Shown piece after piece: positions 49,081 to 57,040 of a stretch of DNA of 64,000 nt. A program made the position numbers and the translations under genes. Every line of letters starts with the position of its first letter. Position 1 is the first letter of the stretch. The notes beneath the pieces are model-generated. The model did no database searches. It saw only the letters and a list, made by a program, of their open reading frames with translations, and was not told the DNA's origin. This stretch comes from Gemmatimonadota bacterium (GTDB lineage: Bacteria; Gemmatimonadota; Gemmatimonadetes; Gemmatimonadales; Gemmatimonadaceae), in assembly GCA_020161135.1 (NCBI GenBank), contig JAIUOB010000003.1, forward strand, positions 637,482 to 701,481. The letters run 5' to 3'.

Positions 49081-49785
49081 TCAGCCGATCGGCGACTTGA
49101 ACATGGCCGCGTCGGGCGCGCCGAACGTCACGCTGTTCACGGTGATGACCACATCGCCCTGCGGCGTGACCTGCACGACCTTCGACGGGACCTTCTTCCC
49201 CTCGAACGCCTTGTACTCCTTGTACAGGATGCGCTGCTCGCCGGCGGCGCCCTGCGACACCTGACCGATGCGCAGCCCGGTCGCGGTGCTGAAGTACTCG
49301 GTGGCCGAGATGCCGGAGGCTGTCGTGATCTCGAGCTTGTAGGCCTCCTGCCCGTCGAAGATGTCCTTGCCCGTCACCGCGGCCTTGGTGTAGCGCGTCG
49401 GGTCGAGGAACGAGGCACCGTCCTTCGCCACCTCGGACACGCTCTTCACCTGCTCGGGCGGCATGGGCTGCGGGCCACCACCCTGGTCCGCCCACCCCTT
49501 GGTGCCGTCGAAGCCCTGGTCGATGCGCGCGACGCCCAGGTCGATGATCATGCGCAGCTTGTTGGGGAGCGCCGAGTGCCGCTCGTAGGCGCCCGAGAGG
49601 TTCGCGAACGTGATGTCCGCGGTGCCCTTCTCCGTGCGCCCCTGCACCGGCGCCCACGCCGCGCGCCCGCCCACCGCCTCGGCGAACTTGTCATACACCT
49701 GCTGCACGGTCGGCAACTGCGCCTCCGCGCGCCCTGCGCCCATCACCAGCACGGCGGCCGCAGCCGCCATCATCGTCCGACGCAT
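49081..49785 (-). CDS. Secreted LolA-like/outer-membrane lipoprotein-sorting-type protein
   Basis: This 234-residue protein has a signal peptide (about 1-22, ending GRAEAQ). The mature part starts VQQVYDKFAEAVGGRAAWA and is built of beta-strand stretches such as TEYFSTATGLRIGQVSQ and KVVQVTPQGDVVITV. It resembles LolA/outer-membrane lipoprotein-sorting proteins in arrangement, although no key motif proves a lipid-carrying role. It is monocistronic and faces the amidohydrolase gene across a terminator. Confidence 0.65.
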   Translation of the reverse strand: MRRTMMAAAAAVLVMGAGRAEAQLPTVQQVYDKFAEAVGGRAAWAPVQGRTEKGTADITFANLSGAYERHSALPNKLRMIIDLGVARIDQGFDGTKGWADQGGGPQPMPPEQVKSVSEVAKDGASFLDPTRYTKAAVTGKDIFDGQEAYKLEITTASGISATEYFSTATGLRIGQVSQGAAGEQRILYKEYKAFEGKKVPSKVVQVTPQGDVVITVNSVTFGAPDAAMFKSPIG

Positions 49786-49892
49786 CGATACTCCGGAAGT
49801 AGGGATAACGTGACCAGCAGCGAAACTACGCGGGACGAGTCGCGGCGGGTTTCAGTGGCTTCGTAACGTCCGAACAACCCGTGTGACTGGTG

Positions 49893-51647
49893 TCACGCAG
49901 GCACAACTCCCGCAAACGGGGCGTCGGCACCAGCACGAAGCGCCTCGATGCGCTCCTCGGTGAAGGCGACGAGCTCCGCCATCGTCTCGGCGTCGAACAC
50001 CAGCTTCACCCCTGCCGCCGCATACAGCTCCGGCAGAGGGCGGGTTCCGCCGAGTGAGAGGAACTGCTTGTAGGCGGCGACGGCCCCCTTGGGGTCGCGC
50101 ACGGCGTTGCGGAACACCTGCAGCGCGCCAAGCTGTGCGAGGCCGTACTCGATGTAGTAGAACGGGAGCTCGAAGATGTGGAGCTGGCGATACCAACGCG
50201 CGACACGCTCCGCGTCGAGTCCGGACCAGTCGACCCCCGACTCGAACTCGTTGCGCAGGCGCAGCCACGCGCGGTCGCGGGCATCGCGATCGGCGCCGTC
50301 CGGGTGGGTGTAGATCCACGCCTGGAACGCGTCGACGCTGGCGATATGAGACAGCGCGCCGAGCACGTCCTCGAGATGCTCGAGCCAGGCGACGCGCGCC
50401 TCGTCGGGCGTGTAGTAACCGGAGGGCTGCACGAGGTACGGCATGGCGAGCAGCTCCATGCTCATGCTCGCGAGCTCGGCGGCCTCGTGTCCCGTGCGGC
50501 GCTGCCAGGTGAAGGGGAGCGCGTGCGTGGCGAAGTCGTGGAAGCAATGCCCGGCCTCGTGCACGAGCGTCTGCACGTCGTCCGGCACCCCGACCGCGTT
50601 CATGAAGATGAACGGACGGCCGCGGAACGAGAGGTCGGTGCAGTACCCGCCGGGCGCCTTGCCCGGGCGGCTCTCGAGGTCGAGCAGTCGTTCGCTCGCC
50701 ATGAGGCGGAACTGTCCACCCAGCTCGCTGTCCACGCGATCGAACACGGTCGTCGCGCGCGACACGAACGTCTCGACGGTGTCGAACGGCTTGAGCGGCT
50801 CGGTGATGTCGAGGTCGACGGTGACGTCCCACGGGCGCAGCACGTCGAGCCCCAGCTTCTGCTTGCGGTGCGCCATGAGCCGTGCGACGGCCGGCGTGAC
50901 CGTCTCGCGCACGGCATCGTGGAAGCCCGCGGTGTCGGCCGGGGTGTAGTCGAACCGATGCTTCGCCGTGAAACAGTATTGCTGGAAGTCGGCGAAGCCC
51001 GCCTCCCGCGCCACGTCGACGCGGAGGGCGTACATGCGGTCGAACAGGTCGGCCAGCTCGTCGCGCTTGTCGAGATAGGCGCGCGCGCCCAGCAGGAAGG
51101 CGCGCTCGCGTTGCGCACGATCGGGCGCCTTGAGATACGGCTGGAGCTGAGGAATGGTCTTCGCTTCGCCGTCCCAGTCGACACTCAGCCCGCCGGTGAG
51201 CTTCTGGTAGCCGGCCGACAGCTCCTCGAGCTGCGCGAAGCGGGGCACGTTGGCTTCGCGGAAGATCTCGATGTCCGTACGGAATCGGCGCAGCGTGGTG
51301 GCCATGTCGTCGCGCGACCAACCCAGCCCGAGCAGGCGCGTGGCGAGACGCACCTGCTGCTCGTCGAGCTGCGGAAAGATCTCCGTCGAAAAGCGCAGAT
51401 AGCGCTTCTCGGCGTCCGCGTCGGCCGTGTTGCCGGTGTAGGCGATCATCGCCAGCGTGCCGGCCTCGCCGACCAGCGTGTCGAGACGGGACCAAGTGGC
51501 GAGCCAGCGCTCGATGTCGCCGCCGTCTCCGGCGAGCGGCAGCTCGGCCAACTGGTCGTACCAGGGGCGCACGTCGTCCCAGCCAGCATCACGAAACGCC
51601 TCGGGAGAGGCGGGAAGTTCGATCATCGGGAGAAGGAGTTCAGTCAT
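49893..51647 (-). CDS. M3 family oligoendopeptidase (PepF-like)
   Basis: This protein is 584 residues from ATG 51647; a GTG three codons earlier is an alternative. The zinc site is HEAGH (363-367) in TLVHEAGHCFHDF, with the third ligand Glu about 25 residues later in HEAAELASMSMELL. The N-terminal oligopeptidase F domain includes RYLRFSTEIFPQLDEQQ. It has no signal peptide, so it degrades imported peptides in the cytoplasm. It fits the amino-acid and peptide transporters in the window. Confidence 0.92.
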   Translation of the reverse strand: MTELLLPMIELPASPEAFRDAGWDDVRPWYDQLAELPLAGDGGDIERWLATWSRLDTLVGEAGTLAMIAYTGNTADADAEKRYLRFSTEIFPQLDEQQVRLATRLLGLGWSRDDMATTLRRFRTDIEIFREANVPRFAQLEELSAGYQKLTGGLSVDWDGEAKTIPQLQPYLKAPDRAQRERAFLLGARAYLDKRDELADLFDRMYALRVDVAREAGFADFQQYCFTAKHRFDYTPADTAGFHDAVRETVTPAVARLMAHRKQKLGLDVLRPWDVTVDLDITEPLKPFDTVETFVSRATTVFDRVDSELGGQFRLMASERLLDLESRPGKAPGGYCTDLSFRGRPFIFMNAVGVPDDVQTLVHEAGHCFHDFATHALPFTWQRRTGHEAAELASMSMELLAMPYLVQPSGYYTPDEARVAWLEHLEDVLGALSHIASVDAFQAWIYTHPDGADRDARDRAWLRLRNEFESGVDWSGLDAERVARWYRQLHIFELPFYYIEYGLAQLGALQVFRNAVRDPKGAVAAYKQFLSLGGTRPLPELYAAAGVKLVFDAETMAELVAFTEERIEALRAGADAPFAGVVPA

Positions 51648-51734
51648 GCCCGGCACGATACGGGGCAGCGTAAGCGCCGCGTCATCGGCCGCGTGCCCGG
51701 TGGCGTGGTACGTCGCGACCCACGATGGCGCGGA

Positions 51735-54137
51735 TCACTCGCCATACGGGATCCAGATGTTCTTGACCTGCACGGCGCGCCGCAGGAACTCGCGCCCTTC
51801 GCCCGCCCGTGGGTCGAGCCACTCGCGTCCCGTCCACTCGGTCCAGGTGCGCTTGAGGTTCGTGGCTGACGCCCGTTCCACGGCCGTCGCGCCGGCGTGA
51901 CTGCCGACGTACCACACGGCGTCCACATCGTCGTGTTCGGCCAGCACCTTCGCGAGCACATCGCGCTCGCCGGTGACCAGGTTGATGACGCCCGCCGGGA
52001 CATCCGACGTTTCGAGCACACTGTAGAAGTCCGTCGCCGACAGCGGGTACCGCTGGCTGGGCACCGCCACCACGCGATTGCCCGCGGCCACCAGCGGCGC
52101 CACCAGCGATACGAGGCCGAGCAGCGGATACGGGTCGGGACAGGCCACGCCCACCACACCGATGGGCTCGTGCATGGCGAGCGCCACGCCGCGCACCGGC
52201 ACGTCGTGGACGGCGCCGTCGTGCTTGTCGGCCCACGCGGCGTAGGTGAAGAGTCGCGAGATGCTCGCATCCACCTCGGCGGCCGCATCGTGCGCCGCGG
52301 CGCCCGTCATCGCGGCGATGCGGGCGGCGAACTCGCCCTGACGGGCCGCGAGGTTCTCGGCCAGGTAGTAGAGGATCTGCGCGCGCTGATGCCCGGTGGT
52401 CTTGGCCCACCCCGACGCCGCGTGCGCCGCCTCGACGGCGTTGCGCACATCCTTGCGGTTGCCGTCACCCACCTCGCCCACACGCACGCCGTGTGCACTG
52501 CGCACGACGCGGCTGTACCCACTGTCCGGCCGCGCCTGCTTGCCGCCGATGAAGAGTTTCGGGGTGCGATCGATGGCCGGCAGTCCATCCCGACCGCCTT
52601 CTCCCTCCTCCCTTCCCCCTTCTTCCTGATCCTGCACAACCGGCGCCGCCCCACCCACCGGATGTCCCGGCTTCAAGTACTCCCACATCCCCTCTCGTCC
52701 GCCCTCTCGCCCGAACCCGCTCTCGCGATAGCCGCCGAACCCCGCCGACGCGTCGAACAGGTTCGTGCTGTTCACCCACACCACGCCGCACTTGAGCTGC
52801 GGTGCGATGTCGAGCGCGAGATTGATGTTCTCGCTCCACACACTGGCCGCGAGCCCGAACGGCGAGTTGTTCGCCAGGGCCACCGCCTCGGCCGGCGTGC
52901 GGAAGGTCATGCTCACCAGCACCGGGCCGAAGATCTCGACCTGCGCGATGGTGGCGCTGGGCGCGACGTTGGTGAAGAGCGTGGGCGGGTGGAACCAGCC
53001 ATCCTGCGGCGCGGCCCATGACGGCTGCCAGATGCTCGCGCCTTCGTCCACGCCCTGCTGGCAGAGCGCGCGAATGCGATCGAGCTGCACCGGCGCGACG
53101 ATGGCGCCCATGTCGACGGCCTTGTCGAGCGGCGCACCCACACGCAGCCGCTCCATGCGATCGCGCAGCTTGTCGAACAGGCGCTCGGCGATGCCTTCCT
53201 GCACCAGCAGGCGGGAGCCGGCGCAGCACACCTGCCCCTGGTTGAACCAGATGGCATCGACGACACCCTCGACGACGCTGTCGAGATCGGCGTCCTCGAA
53301 GACGATGAACGGGCTCTTGCCGCCCAACTCCAACGAGAGCCCCTTTCCGGTGCCGGCGGTGGCGACGCGAATGGCGCGCCCCACCTCGGTGCTGCCCGTG
53401 AACGCGATCTTGTCCACGCCCTCGTGCGACACGATGGCGGCGCCGGTGTCGCCGTCCCCCGTGACCAGGTTGAACACGCCCGGTGGCAGGCCGATCTCGT
53501 GCACCAGCTCCGCAAACCGCAGCGCGGTGAGCGGTGTGTACTCGGCGGGCTTGAGCACGACGGTGTTCCCGGCGGCCAACGCCGGCGCGACCTTCCACGC
53601 CAGCATCAGCAGCGGGAAGTTCCACGGAATGACCTGTCCGACCACGCCGTAGGGGTGCGCGCCGGGGAACTCGCTCTGCAGCAGTTGCGCCCAGCCCGCG
53701 TGGTGGTAGAAGTGCCGCGCGACCAGCGGGATATCGATGTCGCGCGTCTCGCGGATCGGCTTGCCGTTGTCGAGCGTCTCGAGCACGGCGAAGTGGCGCG
53801 CATGCTTCTGGATGCCTCGCGCGATGGCGTACAGCCAGCGGGCGCGCACGTGGTCGTCGAGCGCCTGCCAGGCGGGAAGCGCGGCACGCGCGGCCGCGAC
53901 GGCCGCATCGACGTGGGCGGCGGAGCCCTGCGCCACCTGCGCGACTTCGCGCCCGGTGGCCGGCTCGAACACCGCGAACGTCTCCGGCGCGGCAACCCAC
54001 GCACCATTGATGTAGTGCCCGAATCGACCGCCGTGCTGCGCGATCCAGTCACGCGCCGGCGCGGCGCCTTCCGGCGCGGGACCATAGGACATGCGCTCGA
54101 ACAGCTCGCGCACCGAGGGAGTGGAAGTCGTGGCCAT
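51735..54137 (-). CDS. ALDH16-type tandem aldehyde dehydrogenase
   Basis: This 800-residue protein has two aldehyde dehydrogenase units. The first (about 30-500) is complete: PWNFPLLMLAWKVAPALAAG, Glu270 in LELGGKSPF and the catalytic Cys304 in FNQGQVCCAGSR. A Gly/Glu-rich linker of ~35 residues follows. The second unit (about 545-800) is short, keeps parts of the cofactor fold (EPIGVVGVACPDPYPLL) and lacks the catalytic Cys. It ends in FLRRAVQVKNIWIPYGE. The start MSYGPAPE, the short second unit and the end match animal ALDH16A1, so I assign it to that family. deoC lies 11 bp upstream, so an aldehyde from deoxyribose breakdown is a possible substrate. Confidence 0.88.
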   Translation of the reverse strand: MATTSTPSVRELFERMSYGPAPEGAAPARDWIAQHGGRFGHYINGAWVAAPETFAVFEPATGREVAQVAQGSAAHVDAAVAAARAALPAWQALDDHVRARWLYAIARGIQKHARHFAVLETLDNGKPIRETRDIDIPLVARHFYHHAGWAQLLQSEFPGAHPYGVVGQVIPWNFPLLMLAWKVAPALAAGNTVVLKPAEYTPLTALRFAELVHEIGLPPGVFNLVTGDGDTGAAIVSHEGVDKIAFTGSTEVGRAIRVATAGTGKGLSLELGGKSPFIVFEDADLDSVVEGVVDAIWFNQGQVCCAGSRLLVQEGIAERLFDKLRDRMERLRVGAPLDKAVDMGAIVAPVQLDRIRALCQQGVDEGASIWQPSWAAPQDGWFHPPTLFTNVAPSATIAQVEIFGPVLVSMTFRTPAEAVALANNSPFGLAASVWSENINLALDIAPQLKCGVVWVNSTNLFDASAGFGGYRESGFGREGGREGMWEYLKPGHPVGGAAPVVQDQEEGGREEGEGGRDGLPAIDRTPKLFIGGKQARPDSGYSRVVRSAHGVRVGEVGDGNRKDVRNAVEAAHAASGWAKTTGHQRAQILYYLAENLAARQGEFAARIAAMTGAAAHDAAAEVDASISRLFTYAAWADKHDGAVHDVPVRGVALAMHEPIGVVGVACPDPYPLLGLVSLVAPLVAAGNRVVAVPSQRYPLSATDFYSVLETSDVPAGVINLVTGERDVLAKVLAEHDDVDAVWYVGSHAGATAVERASATNLKRTWTEWTGREWLDPRAGEGREFLRRAVQVKNIWIPYGE

Positions 54138-54148
54138 GGATTGCGGGG

Positions 54149-55192
54149 TCACACCATCGGTTGGCGATGCGCGGCGGCGTATCGCCCGGTCACGAAGTGC
54201 TCGAGCTGCCGTTCGACGTCGGTGAGCAGGCCACTGGCGCCGAAGCGGAAGAGATGCGGACGCAGCCAGCGGTCGCCGAGCTCCTCCTTCATGAGCATGA
54301 GCCAGTCGAGCGCCTGCTTGGCAGTGCGAATACCCCCGGCGGGCTTGAAGCCCACTTCGAACCCGGTGCGGCTCCCGTACTCGCGAATCATGCGCGCCAT
54401 GACGAGCCCCACGGGGAGGGTCGCGTTGCTGGTCTCCTTGCCCGTGCTCGTCTTGATGAAGTCGGAGCCGGCCATCATGGACACGAGGCTCGCGCGCGCG
54501 ACGTTCGTGAGCGTGGCCAGTTCGCCGACGCCCAGAATGGTCTTGAGGTGCGCGTCGCCGCACGCCTCGCGGAAGGCGCGCACTTCATCGTAGAGCGCCT
54601 GCCAGTTGCCGGTGAGCACGTGCGCACGGGTGATGACGATGTCGATCTCCTGCGCCCCGGCCGCCACCGACGCGTGAATCTCCGCGAGACGCTGCTCGAA
54701 CGGGGACAGGCCGGCCGGAAAGCCGGTCGACACGGCCGCCACCGGAATGCCACTGCCGCGCAGGGCGTCCACGGCAGTCGCCACGTACTGGTGATACACG
54801 CACACCGCACCCGTCGTGACGTGCAGGTCGGCCACCCCGAGCGCCTCCACGAGATCGCTCCGCAGCGGATGACGCGCCTTCGCGCACAGCCGGCGCACGT
54901 TCCCCTCGGTGTCGTCGCCCGAGAGGGTCGTGAGGTCCATGCAGGTGATGGCCCGCAGCAGCCAGGCGGCCTGCCACTCCTTCTTCACGGTTCGGCGCGC
55001 AGGCAGCGTGGCGACCCGTCGTTCCACCGCGCTGCGGTTGACGCGGGTGGCGCGGACGAGTGCGAGGTCGAGCGCCGTGCCGGGGTTGCGGGCCGGGTGC
55101 TCGTCGGGGGCGAGCCCCGAGGGCCACCGCACCGCGGCGGGGCTGTCGGCCGGCCGACCGGGACGGGCGGCGTGGAGGGGGGTGACGGTCAT
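54149..55192 (-). CDS. deoC: Deoxyribose-phosphate aldolase
   Basis: This 347-residue class I aldolase cleaves 2-deoxyribose 5-phosphate into glyceraldehyde 3-phosphate and acetaldehyde. The Schiff-base Lys is in SDFIKTSTGKETSNAT and the second Lys in VGFKPAGGIRTAKQA. Further family parts are CMDLTTLSGDDTEGNVRRLC and DIVITRAHVLTGNWQALYDE. At 347 residues it is longer than the short bacterial type because of an N-terminal extension, as in the eukaryotic-type enzymes. The following ALDH16 gene could oxidize the acetaldehyde made here. Confidence 0.93.
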   Translation of the reverse strand: MTVTPLHAARPGRPADSPAAVRWPSGLAPDEHPARNPGTALDLALVRATRVNRSAVERRVATLPARRTVKKEWQAAWLLRAITCMDLTTLSGDDTEGNVRRLCAKARHPLRSDLVEALGVADLHVTTGAVCVYHQYVATAVDALRGSGIPVAAVSTGFPAGLSPFEQRLAEIHASVAAGAQEIDIVITRAHVLTGNWQALYDEVRAFREACGDAHLKTILGVGELATLTNVARASLVSMMAGSDFIKTSTGKETSNATLPVGLVMARMIREYGSRTGFEVGFKPAGGIRTAKQALDWLMLMKEELGDRWLRPHLFRFGASGLLTDVERQLEHFVTGRYAAAHRQPMV

Positions 55193-55321
55193 GGGATCCG
55201 GAATCTAGGGGCGGGGGGGAGTCACCGCTCAAGCACGGCCATCACGCCGCCGCTCAACTTCGTGCCGGACCCGGCCGATACTGCTCAGTGGAGAGGAGTA
55301 CCCTGACCGCCGATCGACCCG

Positions 55322-56035
55322 ATGCGTTCCGTCGCCCGTTCCACCACGCGCTCACCGCGCCCGATTCACCTGCTCGCCGTCCTCCTGACGGCGGTGCCGA
55401 CGCTGCTGGCCTTCCCTGGCTGCACCGAGACGGTGGAGGCGCCTGCGGCGTCCCGCCTGACCATCGTGCAGGGGCACCTGCAGGCGGCCGCAGTGGGCAC
55501 CCTGTTGCCCACGCCGGTCATCCTGCGGGTGTACGGCACGGACGGCGCGCCCATGGCCAAGGTGCCCATCAGCTTCCAGGTGATCGCCGGCGGCGGGACG
55601 GTCGACCCGGCGACGGCGGTGAGTGACGCCAACGGCGAGGTGAAAGCCAAGTGGACGCTCGGTCCGGCCTCACAGGTCCAGACGGTCGTCGGCACCGCGC
55701 CCAATGTCGACCCGGTCACCCTGAGCGCGTTGGGCGTGCTGCCCACGGACATGGTCATCGCACAGGGGAACAACCAGTCGGCCAAGGTGAGCACGGCCCT
55801 GCCGGTGCAGCTGGTGCTGCGCGTGACGGGCAACAACAACCTGCCGATTCCGAACCAGACGGTGGCGTTCGCCATCACGCAGGGTGGTGGGAGCATCTCG
55901 CCGCAGTCGGCGGTCACCAACGCGCTCGGTGAAGTCACGGTGCGCTGGACGCTCGGCCCGACGGCCGGGCTGCAGACGGCCACGGCCACGGCCGGCGCGA
56001 TCGGGCCGGTGATGATCTCCGCCGTCGCGCAGTAG
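55322..56035 (+). CDS. Lipoprotein with two Ig-like repeats
   Basis: This 237-residue protein has a lipoprotein signal (hydrophobic segment about 16-31, lipobox LAFPGC). Two bacterial Ig-like (Big_1-type) repeats follow, about 43-132 and 141-236. Each has a TAVSDANGEVKAKWTLGPAS or SAVTNALGEVTVRWTLGPTA motif. It is probably anchored in the membrane and exposed to the periplasm or outside. Proteins of this kind often carry many repeats; here there are just two. Function unknown. Confidence 0.82.
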   Translation: MRSVARSTTRSPRPIHLLAVLLTAVPTLLAFPGCTETVEAPAASRLTIVQGHLQAAAVGTLLPTPVILRVYGTDGAPMAKVPISFQVIAGGGTVDPATAVSDANGEVKAKWTLGPASQVQTVVGTAPNVDPVTLSALGVLPTDMVIAQGNNQSAKVSTALPVQLVLRVTGNNNLPIPNQTVAFAITQGGGSISPQSAVTNALGEVTVRWTLGPTAGLQTATATAGAIGPVMISAVAQ

Positions 56036-56068
56036 GGCGCACCGCACGGCCGCGGCATCGCAGGCGTT

Positions 56069-56099
56069 CGGGGAGTGACGCAACGCGCGCCACTCCCCG
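56069..56099 (+). terminator. Terminator after the Ig-like lipoprotein gene
   Basis: CGGGGAGTG and CACTCCCCG make a 9-bp perfect stem with a 13-nt loop, directly followed by TTTACCTTT on the plus strand. It lies 34 bp past the stop and just before the SDR gene. Confidence 0.6.
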
Positions 56100-56113
56100 T
56101 TTACCTTTCCGCC

Positions 56114-57040
56114 ATGAGCGTGCGTGAATCGTCGCTGTCCCCGTCATCGTCGTCGCTCGCCGGGCGCACGGTGGTCGTGAGTGGCGCCAGCGACGGCATC
56201 GGCCGCGCGGCCGCGCGCGCGTTCGCGGAACGCGGCGCAGACGTGGTCATGCTGGGGCGCAACGAGGCCAAGACGGCTGCGGCCGCACGGGCCATCATGT
56301 CCGCCACCGGATCGCGGCGCGTGACCTGGCACATCGCCGACCTCTCGCGCCTGGACGGCGTGCACGAGGTGGCCGACACGATCCTCGCGCGGCACGACGC
56401 GGTGGACGTGCTCGTGAACAATGCGGGCGCGCTGTTCCTCGAACGCATGGTCACCGCGGACGGTCTCGAGCGGACCTTCGCCCTCGACCACCTGAGCTAC
56501 CTGCTGCTCACCGTGCGGTTGCTCCCGGCGCTCGCGCGCGGGGCACGCGTGCAGGCGCCGGCGCGCGTGGTGTGCGTCGCCAGCCGCGCGCATCACGACG
56601 CCCGCATCGACCTCGACGACCTGCAGATGACCCGGCGGTACCGCGGCTGGCGCGCGTACGCCAACGCGAAGCTTGGCAACGTGTGGACGGCACGCACCCT
56701 GGGCGCCCTCCTCGATCCGACGCAGGTGGTCGTGCATGCCATGCACCCGGGCGTCGTACGCACGCGCTTTGCGACCAACAACGGGGCGCTGGGCCGTCTC
56801 CTGCGCCGCGTCATGGACCTCCGCGCGGTGACACCCGAGCAGGGGGCCGACACGATCGTCTGGCTGGCCGAGAGTGCCGAGGCGTCCGCCAGCACGGGCG
56901 GCTACTGGGTGAAGCGGCGCGCCGTGACGCCCTCACGCACCGCGCGACATGACGGCATGCGCGCGCGGCACTGGACGGCCAGCCTCGCGCTCGCCCAGCT
57001 CGATGCCGCCACGCTCGTGCCCGCCGAGCTGCGCGCATGA
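56114..57040 (+). CDS. Short-chain dehydrogenase/reductase (SDR), retinol-dehydrogenase-like
   Basis: This 308-residue Rossmann-fold oxidoreductase binds NAD(P) through VSGASDGIG (22-30), with NNAG at 102-105, Ser157 and the catalytic pair Tyr182/Lys186 in AYANAKLGN. The region VHAMHPGVVRTRFATNNGAL is typical of retinol-dehydrogenase-like SDRs. The substrate is unknown. It overlaps the following UbiB-type kinase gene (ATGA), which links it to quinone or lipid metabolism as an inference. Confidence 0.9.
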   Translation: MSVRESSLSPSSSSLAGRTVVVSGASDGIGRAAARAFAERGADVVMLGRNEAKTAAAARAIMSATGSRRVTWHIADLSRLDGVHEVADTILARHDAVDVLVNNAGALFLERMVTADGLERTFALDHLSYLLLTVRLLPALARGARVQAPARVVCVASRAHHDARIDLDDLQMTRRYRGWRAYANAKLGNVWTARTLGALLDPTQVVVHAMHPGVVRTRFATNNGALGRLLRRVMDLRAVTPEQGADTIVWLAESAEASASTGGYWVKRRAVTPSRTARHDGMRARHWTASLALAQLDAATLVPAELRA

